This document shows, piece after piece, positions 18,146 to 27,423 of a DNA stretch of 64,000 bases. The stretch covers positions 1-64,000 of the forward strand of contig DASYAL010000052.1 of assembly GCA_036501365.1 (NCBI GenBank). The letters run 5' to 3'. Every line of letters begins with the position of its first letter. The stretch's first letter is position 1. The notes below the pieces were generated by a model that was not told the origin of the DNA, ran no database searches, and saw nothing but the letters and a program-made list of their open reading frames with translations. The DNA is from CAIKMD01 sp036501365. GTDB lineage: Bacteria > Pseudomonadota > Alphaproteobacteria > ATCC43930 > CGMCC-115725. The position numbers were made by a program, and so were the translations under genes.

Positions 18146-19750
18146 TCAAGCCGACATCGCGGCGGGCGCTGTCTTCGCCCGTTTGACCATGAGCTTGTTG
18201 AGCGCATGGATATAAGCCCGCGCCGAAGCGACGAGCGTATCCGGCTCAGCACCCTGTCCGTTCACAGTCTTTCCTTCTTCCTCAAGCCGCACCGTCACCT
18301 CGGCCTGAGCGTCCGTGCCGTGGGTGACCGCGCTCACTTGATAAAGCAGCAGCTTCGCCTCGTGCGGCACCAGCGCTTTGATCGCGTTGAAGGTCGCGTC
18401 GACCGGGCCGTTGCCGTTGGTCATCGCCGTCAAGACCTTGCCGTCGACCTCAAGCTCCAAGGTCGCAGTCTGCGGTCCGCGCGAGCCGGCAATGACTTGC
18501 AGCGAGACGAACTTGATAAGCTCGGTGCCGTGCTGGATCTCGTCGTCGATTAGGGCGACGATGTCCTCGTCATAGACGTCCTTCTTACGGTCGGCGAGAT
18601 CCTTGAAGCGCTTGAACGCCTCGTTCATCGCGTTGTCGCCGAGCTCGAAGCCGAGCTCCTTCAGCTTCATCTTGAAGGCGTGGCGGCCGGAATGCTTGCC
18701 CATGACCAGCGTCGACTTGCCGAGCCCCACCGACTCGGGCGTCATGATTTCGTAGGTGCCGGCATGCTTCAGCATGCCGTCCTGATGGATGCCGCTCTCA
18801 TGCGCGAAGGCGTTGGCGCCGACGATCGCTTTGTTCGGCTGCACGACGAAGCCGGTGATCGCCGAGACGAGACGCGAGACGCGGGTGATGTATTCGGATT
18901 TGACGCTGGTCGAGAACGGCATCCGGTCGTGGCGCGTCCGCAGCGCCATCACGATCTCTTCCATCGCGGCATTGCCCGCCCGCTCGCCGAGGCCGTTGAC
19001 CGTGCATTCGACTTGGCGCGCACCGGCGCCGACGGCGGCCAGCGAGTTGGCGACGGCCAAGCCGAGATCGTTGTGGCAATGTACCGAGACCACGGCCTTG
19101 TCGATATTGGGCACGCGCTCGAACAGCATCCGGATCAGCGCCGCGAATTCCTCGGGCACGGCGTAGCCCACCGTGTCGGGGATGTTGACGGTACGCGCGC
19201 CGGCCTTGATCGCCGCCTCGACCGTGCGGCAGAGGAAGTCGTGCTCGGTGCGCGAGCCATCCTCGCACGACCATTCGACGTCCTCGCACAGCTTGCGCGC
19301 GAGGGTGACGCTGTCGATGACCGCCTGATAAACCTGATCGGGCGCCATCTGCAGCTTGAACTTCATATGCAGCGCCGAGGTCGAGATGAAGGTGTGGATA
19401 CGCGGGCGCTTCGCGTGCTGCACCGCTTCCCAGCAGCGCTCGATATCGGCGCGGCCGGCGCGAGCGAGGCCGCAAACGCGCGAATCGGTCACTTGCTTGG
19501 CGATCTCGCGCACCGCCTCGAAATCGCCGTTCGAGGCGATCGGGAAGCCGGCTTCGATGACGTCGACGCCCATCTCCTCGAGCAGGAGGGCGATCTTGAT
19601 CTTCTCCTCGAGATTCATCGAGGCGCCGGGCGATTGCTCCCCGTCGCGCAACGTGGTGTCGAAAATGATGACCCGCGACGAGGCGGGCGATTTCGCTTTG
19701 GTATCGGCGCCGCCGTTGCGAGTGGCGGCGCTGGCGTCATGGGCGCTCAT
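18146..19750 (-). CDS. leuA: 2-isopropylmalate synthase
   Basis: This 534-residue enzyme condenses acetyl-CoA with 2-oxoisovalerate, the first step of leucine synthesis. The DTTLRDGEQSPG motif (about 30-41) and the metal-binding HCHNDLGLAVANS motif (near 224-236) define the DRE-TIM metallolyase domain. GERAGNAAMEEIVM follows, and the C-terminal LeuA regulatory domain (about 400-515) mediates leucine feedback inhibition. The ATG at 19750 has AGAGGA nine bases upstream. The preceding spacer contains a strong inverted repeat. The gene is near ilvC, ilvN and ilvB on the same strand, consistent with branched-chain amino acid synthesis. Confidence 0.96.
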   Translation of the reverse strand: MSAHDASAATRNGGADTKAKSPASSRVIIFDTTLRDGEQSPGASMNLEEKIKIALLLEEMGVDVIEAGFPIASNGDFEAVREIAKQVTDSRVCGLARAGRADIERCWEAVQHAKRPRIHTFISTSALHMKFKLQMAPDQVYQAVIDSVTLARKLCEDVEWSCEDGSRTEHDFLCRTVEAAIKAGARTVNIPDTVGYAVPEEFAALIRMLFERVPNIDKAVVSVHCHNDLGLAVANSLAAVGAGARQVECTVNGLGERAGNAAMEEIVMALRTRHDRMPFSTSVKSEYITRVSRLVSAITGFVVQPNKAIVGANAFAHESGIHQDGMLKHAGTYEIMTPESVGLGKSTLVMGKHSGRHAFKMKLKELGFELGDNAMNEAFKRFKDLADRKKDVYDEDIVALIDDEIQHGTELIKFVSLQVIAGSRGPQTATLELEVDGKVLTAMTNGNGPVDATFNAIKALVPHEAKLLLYQVSAVTHGTDAQAEVTVRLEEEGKTVNGQGAEPDTLVASARAYIHALNKLMVKRAKTAPAAMSA

Positions 19751-20164
19751 AGGCGCAAATCCTCTGGTCTGGATACAAAGGGTTGGCCGCTAACCAATTA
19801 ACCCCCAAACGCGAATCAGGCCGAGAAATCCTCGCGCTCAGGGGCGGCTAAGTCGCAGCGTCCCGCCCTTGCTCCACCGCAGGCTACGCCCCATTTGCCG
19901 GTCCGTAATCGCACAGGCGCAAGCAGCCGGACGCTCAAGCCCCAGCTTGCTGCCTTCCCGTGGCGAAATTACGACCATCAAACCCTCGTGACCCGCGACG
20001 ATGTCCGGTAAGGAAAATTCCGACGTGCTTTACAATTCCTTACCAACCGTACCGGACGATAAAATTTACCATAGCAATTATGTCTATATCGTTTACGACC
20101 CGGGCCGCAAGTTTTCTCTCGTCCTCCGGGCAGTTAGACCACTGCGGATCGTCTTTTGCGGGTC
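19751..20164. other. leuA upstream region
   Basis: This 414-base spacer between ilvC and leuA has no gene. The ilvC-proximal half (about 19995-20105) is AT-rich compared with the genome and is the likely promoter zone for leuA on the minus strand. I looked for a Leu-rich leader peptide on the minus strand and did not find a convincing one. Confidence 0.5.
20007..20044. promoter_or_regulatory. inverted repeat upstream of leuA
   Basis: GGTAAGGAA (20007-20015) and TTCCTTACC (20036-20044) are perfect 9-bp complements separated by 20 bases, inside the AT-rich leuA promoter zone. The dyad could be an operator for a branched-chain amino acid regulator or an RNA stem in the leuA leader. The sequence alone does not decide between these. 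Confidence 0.45.
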
Positions 20165-21184
20165 CTAGTTTCGGGATTTATCCACAAGCCGGTTCTGGGT
20201 GATCCAGGGCATCATCGCCCGGAGCTTGGCGCCGATCTGCTCGACCGGGTGCTCGGCCCCCCGCCGCCGCATCGCCTTGAAACTCGCCTGACCGGCGGCA
20301 TTCTCCAGGACCCAGTCCCGGGCGAACCGGCCGGACTGGATGTCGTCCAGGATCCGCTTCATCTCCTCCTTGACGGCCGGGCTGATCACCCGGGGCCCGC
20401 GGGTATAGTCGCCATATTCGGCGGTATTGGAGATCGAATAGCGCATATTGGCGATGCCGCCCTCATACATGAGGTCGACGATCAGCTTCACCTCGTGGAG
20501 GCATTCGAAATAAGCCATCTCGGGCGCGTAGCCGGCTTCGACCAGCGTCTCGTAGCCCGCCATAATCAGCGAGGAGAGCCCGCCGCACAGCACGCACTGC
20601 TCGCCAAAGAGATCGGTCTCGCATTCCTCCTTGAAGGTGGTCTCGATTACGCCAGCGCGGCCGCCGCCGATCGCCGAAGCGTAGGAGAGCGCGATCTCGA
20701 GCGCGTTGCCCGAGGGATTCTGCTCGACCGCGACGAGGCAGGGAACGCCGCCGCCCTTGAGATATTCCGAACGCACAGTGTGACCGGGCCCTTTGGGCGC
20801 AATCATGAACACGTCCATATCGGGCCGCGGCTCGACCAGTTTGAAATGGATGTTGAAGCCGTGCGCGAAAGCGAGCGCCGTGTCGGGGCGCATATGGGGC
20901 TTCAGGTCATCGGCATAGAGCTTTGCCTGCAACTCGTCGGGCGTAAGCACCATCACCACATCCGCCCATTTGGCGCCCTCGGCCGGCGACATCACCTGGA
21001 ACTTCGCAGCTTCCGCCTTCTGCACCGAGGCCGAGCCCGGGCGCAGCGCGATGCGCACGTCCTTGACCCCGCTGTCGCGCAGATTCATCGCATGCGCATG
21101 GCCCTGGCTGCCATAGCCGACGACCAGCACCTTCTTGCTCTTGATCAGATTGACGTCGGCATCACGATCATAATAGACGCGCAT
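20165..21184 (-). CDS. ilvC: ketol-acid reductoisomerase
   Basis: This 339-residue class I enzyme converts acetolactate or acetohydroxybutyrate to the dihydroxy acids using NADPH. The nucleotide-binding GYGSQGHAHAMNLRDSG (about 24-40) and the knotted C-terminal domain with TFKEECETDLFGEQ (metal-binding Asp and Glu) and VEAGYAPEMAYFECLHE are plain. It follows ilvN by 32 bases, and GAGAGGGA stands before the ATG at 21184. The order ilvB-ilvN-ilvC suggests one transcript. Confidence 0.97.
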   Translation of the reverse strand: MRVYYDRDADVNLIKSKKVLVVGYGSQGHAHAMNLRDSGVKDVRIALRPGSASVQKAEAAKFQVMSPAEGAKWADVVMVLTPDELQAKLYADDLKPHMRPDTALAFAHGFNIHFKLVEPRPDMDVFMIAPKGPGHTVRSEYLKGGGVPCLVAVEQNPSGNALEIALSYASAIGGGRAGVIETTFKEECETDLFGEQCVLCGGLSSLIMAGYETLVEAGYAPEMAYFECLHEVKLIVDLMYEGGIANMRYSISNTAEYGDYTRGPRVISPAVKEEMKRILDDIQSGRFARDWVLENAAGQASFKAMRRRGAEHPVEQIGAKLRAMMPWITQNRLVDKSRN

Positions 21185-21216
21185 CGATTTTCCCTCTCGA
21201 TCCCATTTTATTCGGT

Positions 21217-21720
21217 TCAGAATTTCGCGGCGCCGCGCGCGATCGCGACGACGCCGGTCCGCGAGATATCGACCAGCCCGAGCGGCTTCATCAGATTGAT
21301 GAAGGCGTCGAGCTTATCCGCCGAGCCGGTGATTTCGAAGACGAAGCTCTCGATCGTCGAATCGACGACGCGGGCGCGGAAGATGTCGGCGAGGCGTAGC
21401 GATTCGATGCGCTTTTCCCCGCTGCCGGCCATCTTGACCAGCAGCAATTCGCGCTCGACCGCCGGGCCTTCCTCGGTCAGGTCATGCACCAGGCGCACCG
21501 GGACGAGGCGCAAGAGCTGTGCCTTGATCTGCTCGATGATCATGGTCGTGCCGGAGGTGACGATGGTGATGCGCGACAGATTCTCGGCGGGATCGACCTC
21601 GGCGACGGTGAGGCTCTCGATGTTGTAGCCGCGGCCGGAGAACAGGCCGATGACCCGCGCCAACACGCCCGGCTCGTTGTCGACCAGCACCGCGATGGTA
21701 TGGCGTTCGATATCGCTCAA
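21217..21720 (-). CDS. ilvN: acetolactate synthase small subunit
   Basis: This 167-residue regulatory subunit has an N-terminal ACT domain (HTIAVLVDNEPGVLARVIGLFSGRGYNIESL, about 7-37) and a second ACT-like domain, the usual IlvH/IlvN architecture. It binds valine and controls the catalytic subunit encoded just upstream. The start appears to be TTG at 21720 with GGAG nine bases upstream. It lies 29 bases after ilvB and 32 before ilvC. Confidence 0.95.
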   Translation of the reverse strand: MSDIERHTIAVLVDNEPGVLARVIGLFSGRGYNIESLTVAEVDPAENLSRITIVTSGTTMIIEQIKAQLLRLVPVRLVHDLTEEGPAVERELLLVKMAGSGEKRIESLRLADIFRARVVDSTIESFVFEITGSADKLDAFINLMKPLGLVDISRTGVVAIARGAAKF

Positions 21721-21749
21721 GATTCCAGGCTCCGGCCGGCTCCTCGCGC

Positions 21750-23516
21750 TCAGACGAGGACCATGCCCTCTTCCGAGATCGTGTCCCCGGCCTTCTTGTC
21801 GTCGAGGCCGAGGATCATCTCGTTATGCGCCGCGCCCGAGGGAATCATCGGGAAACAGTTCTCGGCAGGATCGGTCGCGACATCGACGATCACCGGCCCC
21901 TCGATCGCGAGCATCTGCTTGATGACGCCGTCAAGCTCCGCCGGCGTCGTCGCGCGCAAGCCCTTGGCGCCGAAAGCCTCGGCGAGCTTCACGAAATCGG
22001 GCAACGACGAGCTGTAGCTTTCCGAATAGCGGCCGCCATGCAGCAACTCCTGCCACTGCCGGATCATCCCCATGTACTGGTTGTTGATGATGAAGATCTT
22101 GACCGGCAGCCGGTATTGGCACGCGGTCGACATCTCCTGGATGTTCATGAGGATCGAAGCCTCGCCGGCGATGTCGACGACGAGGGCCTCGGGATGCGCG
22201 ACCTGGACGCCGATCGCCGCCGGCAGGCCGTAGCCCATGGTGCCGAGGCCGCCCGAGGTCATCCAATGCATCGGCTGCTCGAATTTGAAGAGCTGCGCCG
22301 CCCACATCTGATGCTGGCCGACTTCGGTGGTGATGAAGGTGTCGCAGTCGCGGGTCAGCGCGTAGAGACGCTCGATCGCATATTGCGGCTTGATCACCTT
22401 GTCGCCTTGCTTGTAATGCAGGCTATCGCGCTTGCGCCAAGTCTCTATCTGCTTCCACCATTTGCCGAGCGCCGCGTGATCGGGCGTGAAGCGCCGCGCC
22501 TTCAGCGCCGCGATCAGCGCCTCGAGCACCTTGGCGCAATCACCGATCACCGGCACGTCGATACGGACGTTTTTGTTGATCGAGGATGAATCGATATCGA
22601 TGTGGATCTTCTTCGAGCCCGGCGAAAAGGCGGCGACCTTGCCGGTCACGCGATCATCGAAGCGCGCGCCGACATTGATCATGACGTCGCAACCATGCAT
22701 CGCGAGGTTGGATTCGTAGGTGCCGTGCATGCCGACAAGACCGAGGTAACGCTTGTCCGAGGCCGGGAAGGCGCCGAGGCCCATCAAGGTCAGCGTGCAG
22801 GGAAAGCCCGTGAGCTCGATCAGCTCGCCGAAGAGCTTGCAGGCGCGCGGCCCCGAATTGATGATGCCGCCGCCGCCGTAGAAGAGCGGCTTCTTCGCGC
22901 CGGCGATCAGCGCCGCCGCTTCGGCGATGCGCGCCGGATCGGGTTCGGTGCGCGGTCGGTAGGACTTACGGTCCTCGATGGTCTCGGGCGCGCGATAGGT
23001 GCCGGTCGCGAACAGTACGTCCTTCGGCAGATCGACCACGACAGGACCCGGCCGGCCGGTGCGCGCAACATAGAACGCCTCGTGCACAGTGCGCGCCAGG
23101 TCGTCGACGTTCTTGACGAGGTAATTGTGCTTCGTGCAGGGCCGGGTAATGCCGGTGGTGTCGGCTTCCTGGAACGCGTCGTTGCCGATGAGATGGGTCG
23201 GCACCTGGCCGGTCAGGCAGACGATCGGCACGGAATCCATCAGCGCGTCGGTCAGGCCGGTGACGGCGTTGGTCGCACCCGGCCCGCTGGTCACGAGCAC
23301 AACTCCGACCTTGCCGGTCGAGCGGGCATAGCCCTCGGCGGCGTGGACCGCGCCTTGCTCGTGACGGACGAGGATGTGGCGCAGCCGGTTCTGCATGAAG
23401 AGCGCGTCGTAGATCGGCAGGACGGCGCCCCCGGGATAGCCGAATACGACATCAACGCCCTGGTCGCCCAGTGCTTTGATGACCATTTCGGCCCCGTTCA
23501 TCCGTTCCGCTGTCAT
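21750..23516 (-). CDS. ilvB: acetolactate synthase large subunit
   Basis: From the ATG at 23516, which has GGAG seven bases upstream, the protein has 588 residues. It shows the TPP-enzyme layout: an N-terminal pyrimidine-binding domain with FGYPGGAVLPIYDAL and the catalytic Glu in VRHEQGAVHAAEGYAR, a central FAD/transhydrogenase-like domain, and a C-terminal diphosphate domain with DIAGEASILMNIQE in place of the usual GDG motif. It makes acetolactate and acetohydroxybutyrate. It leads the ilvB-ilvN-ilvC group. The frame opens 54 bases further upstream, but those codons lack family similarity. Confidence 0.96.
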   Translation of the reverse strand: MTAERMNGAEMVIKALGDQGVDVVFGYPGGAVLPIYDALFMQNRLRHILVRHEQGAVHAAEGYARSTGKVGVVLVTSGPGATNAVTGLTDALMDSVPIVCLTGQVPTHLIGNDAFQEADTTGITRPCTKHNYLVKNVDDLARTVHEAFYVARTGRPGPVVVDLPKDVLFATGTYRAPETIEDRKSYRPRTEPDPARIAEAAALIAGAKKPLFYGGGGIINSGPRACKLFGELIELTGFPCTLTLMGLGAFPASDKRYLGLVGMHGTYESNLAMHGCDVMINVGARFDDRVTGKVAAFSPGSKKIHIDIDSSSINKNVRIDVPVIGDCAKVLEALIAALKARRFTPDHAALGKWWKQIETWRKRDSLHYKQGDKVIKPQYAIERLYALTRDCDTFITTEVGQHQMWAAQLFKFEQPMHWMTSGGLGTMGYGLPAAIGVQVAHPEALVVDIAGEASILMNIQEMSTACQYRLPVKIFIINNQYMGMIRQWQELLHGGRYSESYSSSLPDFVKLAEAFGAKGLRATTPAELDGVIKQMLAIEGPVIVDVATDPAENCFPMIPSGAAHNEMILGLDDKKAGDTISEEGMVLV

Positions 23517-23597
23517 AAGTCGCTCCGAAGTATCGCGGCAAACTGAGGATTTCTGCCGCAAAGCGCGCAACCTAAAGGCCTAATCCCGAGTCGTCAA

Positions 23598-24542
23598 CTA
23601 CGAACTACGAATAAACGACAAAATATTTGATAATAAACTTGCTGAAAATTGCTCTGTAATGGTCACTCGGCGCAATATTTCATCAGTCGAGAGCCGCCGC
23701 CGGAACCAGGTGTATTGCCGCTTCGCGTAACGGCGGGTTGCTTGCTGCATCGCAGCAACCGCTTGCTCGCGACTCATGCGCCCATCGAGCCAGGCGCCGA
23801 GCTCGCGGACCCCGACCGCTTTCATGGCCGGCAGATGCGCGGGGAGTTGGCGGGCGAGTAGCGCGCGCGCTTCCTCGGCGGCGCCTTCGGCCAGCATGCG
23901 TTCGACCCGTGCGTCGCAAGCACGATAGAGCGCGTCGCGCTCGGGCTGCAGCACGATGGCGGCGGCGCGCAAGCTGCCCGGTTCCTGTCGCGCCTGCCAA
24001 TCGGAGAGCGGCCGGCCGGTGGCGCGCACGACCTCGTAAGCGCGGGTCAGCCGCTGCGTATCGCCGGGCGCAAGACGCGCCGCGCCGACCGGATCGAGCG
24101 CCGCCAGCCGGTCGCGGAACGCGGCGCCGCCGAGCTCGGCATGGAGAGCGCGCGCTTCCTCGCGCGCCGCGGCCGGGATCGGAGGCAGCGCTGCCAAACC
24201 GTTGAGCAGCGCTTCGAGATAGAGCCCGGTGCCGCCGACGAGGATCGGCAGCCGCCCGGCCGCAAGCGCCGCGTCGATCTCGGCATCGGCGAGCGCGCGC
24301 CAACGCCCGACCGAGCAGTTTTCGGCAGCGTCGATCACGCCATAAAGACGATGCGGCACGCGCGCCATCTCCGCCGCGCCCGGCCGCGCCGTCAGCACGG
24401 CGAGATCGCGATAGACCTGCTGGCTGTCGGCGTTGATGATCGTGCCGGCGAATTCCTCCGCGAGAGCGACAGCGAGCGCCGATTTGCCGCTCGCCGTCGG
24501 GCCGGCAACGATCGCGACGGCGCGTTTTGGCGACGGGTCCAT
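23598..24542 (-). CDS. miaA: tRNA dimethylallyltransferase MiaA
   Basis: This protein of about 314 residues transfers dimethylallyl to A37 of tRNAs that read codons starting with U. It has a P-loop (GPTASGKSALA), DSQQVYRDL, a GGTGLYLEALLNG motif and the C-terminal KRQYTWFRRR segment. A GTG at 24557 would add five residues. A second option is the ATG at 24542 used here. The gene diverges from serB with a spacer of about 56 bases and ends 81 bases from ilvB on the same strand. Confidence 0.95.
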   Translation of the reverse strand: MDPSPKRAVAIVAGPTASGKSALAVALAEEFAGTIINADSQQVYRDLAVLTARPGAAEMARVPHRLYGVIDAAENCSVGRWRALADAEIDAALAAGRLPILVGGTGLYLEALLNGLAALPPIPAAAREEARALHAELGGAAFRDRLAALDPVGAARLAPGDTQRLTRAYEVVRATGRPLSDWQARQEPGSLRAAAIVLQPERDALYRACDARVERMLAEGAAEEARALLARQLPAHLPAMKAVGVRELGAWLDGRMSREQAVAAMQQATRRYAKRQYTWFRRRLSTDEILRRVTITEQFSASLLSNILSFIRSS

Positions 24543-24598
24543 GGCGCGTTGTAGCACGCAGGCTTGCCTTTCCGCCGCCCCTCGCCGATAACGCGCAG

Positions 24599-25510
24599 AT
24601 GGCTGAAAACGTCGTCACGCTCATCGCGCCGCAAGCCGGAGACGCGACCATCGGTGCCGCCGCCGCGACCGCGCGGCAGGCGCTCGTCACGCTCGGCGGA
24701 CGGATCGGCGCGATCGATTGGCTCGCCGCCGCGCGCGCTTGCGATATACCCTTTGACGCGCTCGCGCCGGACCAGGCCGATGCCGCGATCCGTGCCGCCC
24801 TCGGCGCCGGCACGCCGATCGACGTGCTGGCGCAGCCCAGCGCCGGACGCCGCAAGCAACTGCTGGTCGCCGATATGGAGGCGACCATCATCGCCAACGA
24901 GATGCTCGACGAGCTCGCGGCGCTGCGCGGCATCGAGCCGCAGATCGCCGCCATCACCCGGCGCGCGATGAATGGCGAAATCGAATTCGCCGGGGCGGTG
25001 CGCGAGCGCGTCGGCCTCTTGAAGGACATGCCGGAAGCCGCGCTCGCCGAAGCCGGTGCGCGCATCCGCATCAATCCCGGCGCCGCGGCGCTGGTTAGAA
25101 CAATGCGCGCCAACGGCGCCTATACGGCGCTGGTCTCCGGCGGCTTCCGCATCTACGCCGAGCGCGTCAGGCAGCTGCTCGGCTTCGATACATCCGTCGC
25201 CAACGAGCTGGTGGTCGCCGACGGCAGGCTCGTCGGTACGGTCCGCGAGCCGATCCTCGGCCGCGAGGCCAAGCTCGCGACCCTGACCGCGCTCGCGAAG
25301 GAGCGCGGGTTGCCGTTCGCCGCGACGCTCGCCGTCGGCGACGGCGCCAACGATCTGCCGATGATCGATGCGGCGGGAATGGGCGTCGCGTTTCATGCCA
25401 AGCCGAGCGTCGCCGCGGCCGCGCGGCTGCGCATCGATCATAGCGATCTGCGGTCGCTGCTCTACGCTCAGGGCTATCGCGACAGCGAAATCGTCGGCGG
25501 CGAAACCTAG
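24599..25510 (+). CDS. serB: phosphoserine phosphatase SerB
   Basis: From the ATG at 24599 the protein has 303 residues: a degenerate N-terminal domain and a HAD domain beginning with VADMEAT (nucleophile Asp92). The motif is D-M-E-A-T, so the acid/base residue two positions after the nucleophile is Glu instead of the usual Asp. VSGGFRIYAERV (motif II region), a conserved Lys and VGDGANDLPM (motif IV) follow. SerB removes phosphate from phosphoserine in the last step of serine synthesis. An upstream start at 24527 would overlap the miaA promoter and is rejected. Confidence 0.92.
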   Translation: MAENVVTLIAPQAGDATIGAAAATARQALVTLGGRIGAIDWLAAARACDIPFDALAPDQADAAIRAALGAGTPIDVLAQPSAGRRKQLLVADMEATIIANEMLDELAALRGIEPQIAAITRRAMNGEIEFAGAVRERVGLLKDMPEAALAEAGARIRINPGAAALVRTMRANGAYTALVSGGFRIYAERVRQLLGFDTSVANELVVADGRLVGTVREPILGREAKLATLTALAKERGLPFAATLAVGDGANDLPMIDAAGMGVAFHAKPSVAAAARLRIDHSDLRSLLYAQGYRDSEIVGGET

Positions 25511-25516
25511 CCAGCG

Positions 25517-27124
25517 CTAGCTGTTGTCGATCTTGACCGCGACGAAGCGCAGATCGCCCTGGCGATCGACCAGCAGCAGCACCGATTTTCGGCCGGCCTT
25601 CTTCGCCTCGTCGACCTTGCCCAGGATTTGATCGGTCGTCTTGACGTCGTCCTGCGCCACCTCGACGACGACATCGCCGGCGCGCATGCCCTTGTCGGCC
25701 GAGGGGCCGCCATTGTCGACATCGGTGATCACGACGCCGCTGACATCGTTGGCAAGGCCGTAGCGCTCGCGCAGCGCCGGTGTGAGATTGGCGAGCGAGA
25801 GGCCGAGCGCCTTGACGGTGTCGACCGGCGCCGCGGGCGCCTGCGGCTTCGGCGCGGTGGCCGCGACCTGCGGCTCTTCCTTGAGCTCGCCGACCTTGAC
25901 GTCGAGATCGACTTCGGCGCGCTTGCGCCAGACCATGACCTTGACGGACTTATCGATCGGCGTCTCGGCGACGATCAGCGGCAAGTCGCGCATGTCGTTG
26001 ATAGGCTTGCCGTCGAACATCAGCACCACGTCGCCAGGCTGGATGCCCGCCACCTGCGCCGGACCGCCATCATGGACCGAGGCGATGAGCGCGCCCTTGG
26101 GCTTGTCGAGGCCGAGGCTCTCGGCGATCTCGTCGGTCACCCCCTGGATATTGATGCCGAGCCAGCCGCGGCGCGCATGGCCGAAATCGCGGATCTGGTC
26201 GAGCACCGGCTTGGCGAGGTCGGACGGGATCGCGAAGCCGATGCCGATCGAACCGCCCGAGGGAGAATAGATCGCGGTGTTGATGCCGATGACGTCGCCG
26301 TCCATGTCGAACATCGGTCCGCCGGAATTGCCGCGGTTGATCGAGGCGTCGGTCTGGAGGAAGTCGTCATAGGGCCCGGAATTGATGTCGCGCGCCCGCG
26401 CCGAAAGGATGCCGGCGGTGACGCTGCCGCCGAGGCCGAACGGGTTGCCGATCGCCAGCACCCAGTCGCCGACCCGCGTCTTATCGCTGTCGCCGAACTT
26501 CACCGCGGTCAGCGGCTTGTCGGATTTGATCCGCAGCAGCGCAAGATCGGTCTTGGTGTCGCGCCCGACCACCTCGGCTTTGAAATTGGTGCCGTCCTGC
26601 AAGGTCACCGTGATCTGGTCGGCGTTGTCGATGACGTGGTTGTTGGTAACGATGATGCCGGACGGATCGATGATGAAGCCGGAGCCGAGCGAGGTCTGTT
26701 GCCGCGGCAGCGCATCCTGCTGGCCCTGATGGTTGCGGTTGAGGAAATCCTTGAAGAATTGCTCGAAGGGCGAGCCTGGCGGGAATTGCGGCATGTCGGG
26801 AACGGCGCGGTTGCCGCCACCACCACCGCCACCGCCACCACCACCACCGCCGTTGTCGCCGCGATTGCCCGGATTGTCTCCCGTATCGTCGCCGCTGTCC
26901 TGCCCCGGCTTGATGGTCTGGGTGCTCGAGATGTTGACCACCGCCGGCAGCAACTTGGCAGCGAGGTCGGCGAAGCTGTCCGGCGCGGGCTTGGCCCAAC
27001 CGGTGCCGGGAAAGGCGACGAGCGCCAGCAATGCGAGGGCGAGCGTGCCGTCGCGGCGCGCAACGCGATCCAACGGAAGCAAGCGGGTGAAGACCCGGCG
27101 CACGGGTAGACCTCCCTCGGGCAT
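25517..27124 (-). CDS. degP: periplasmic serine protease, Do/DegP type
   Basis: From the ATG at 27124 the protein has 535 residues with an N-terminal signal peptide (hydrophobic core about 28-39). The trypsin-like triad is His163 (NNHVID), Asp193 (TDLALL) and Ser267 (GNSGGP). Two PDZ domains follow. A run of 13 glycines (92-104) lies between the signal region and the protease domain, in the place of the LA-loop. DegP degrades or refolds damaged envelope proteins. It lies downstream of hflK, hflC and a DUF2065 gene on the same strand, a common alphaproteobacterial membrane quality-control group. A TTG at 27169 is a weaker start. Confidence 0.94.
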   Translation of the reverse strand: MPEGGLPVRRVFTRLLPLDRVARRDGTLALALLALVAFPGTGWAKPAPDSFADLAAKLLPAVVNISSTQTIKPGQDSGDDTGDNPGNRGDNGGGGGGGGGGGGGNRAVPDMPQFPPGSPFEQFFKDFLNRNHQGQQDALPRQQTSLGSGFIIDPSGIIVTNNHVIDNADQITVTLQDGTNFKAEVVGRDTKTDLALLRIKSDKPLTAVKFGDSDKTRVGDWVLAIGNPFGLGGSVTAGILSARARDINSGPYDDFLQTDASINRGNSGGPMFDMDGDVIGINTAIYSPSGGSIGIGFAIPSDLAKPVLDQIRDFGHARRGWLGINIQGVTDEIAESLGLDKPKGALIASVHDGGPAQVAGIQPGDVVLMFDGKPINDMRDLPLIVAETPIDKSVKVMVWRKRAEVDLDVKVGELKEEPQVAATAPKPQAPAAPVDTVKALGLSLANLTPALRERYGLANDVSGVVITDVDNGGPSADKGMRAGDVVVEVAQDDVKTTDQILGKVDEAKKAGRKSVLLLVDRQGDLRFVAVKIDNS

Positions 27125-27237
27125 GGTCGGGGTGTTACGAACCGATTTTACGGGACAGGCGCGCTCCAAGCCAGAGCCCGCTACAGAAATCGATCAATAT
27201 GGCTGAATTACGGTGGGTCGGTGCGCAGCCGTCGCCG

Positions 27238-27423
27238 CTAGCTGCGGATTGCCCAGACCGCGGCAACGCCAACGAGGGCGGCGGCGAGGCCGGCGACGCG
27301 CAGCGCCGTCACCGGCAGCACCGCCACCTGCGCGTTCACGCGCTGCATCGCTCCGGGCAGCAGCGAATAGAGCATGCCCTCGATCGCCGCGGCGAGGGCG
27401 AGAGCGGTGGTGAAGTCCTTCAC
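27238..27423 (-). CDS. DUF2065 family membrane protein (YjeT-like)
   Basis: This 61-residue protein has two hydrophobic segments (about 5-20 and 39-57) joined by a short loop with LPGAMQRVN, the YjeT/DUF2065 pattern. The ATG at 27423 overlaps the hflC stop (ATGA), so it is translated with hflC. The family is regularly found beside hflKC in Gram-negative bacteria and its function is unknown; a role with the HflKC-FtsH complex is inferred from position. Confidence 0.85.
   Translation of the reverse strand: MKDFTTALALAAAIEGMLYSLLPGAMQRVNAQVAVLPVTALRVAGLAAALVGVAAVWAIRS

Noticed and set aside
18073..18252. Longer MreB start at 18252
   Set aside because: The extra codons overlap leuA in another frame and lack MreB similarity; the start at 18072 fits the family length.
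20178..20186. Perfect DnaA box TTATCCACA at the end of ilvC
   Set aside because: A single box inside a coding end, with no second box or AT-rich region, so most likely chance.
26815..26855. Repeat array in degP DNA
   Set aside because: It is the codon run for 13 glycines in the protein, so it is explained by coding.
25628..27109. 493-codon plus-strand open frame opposite degP
   Set aside because: The minus frame has the full HDS triad and PDZ domains. The plus frame is a shadow.
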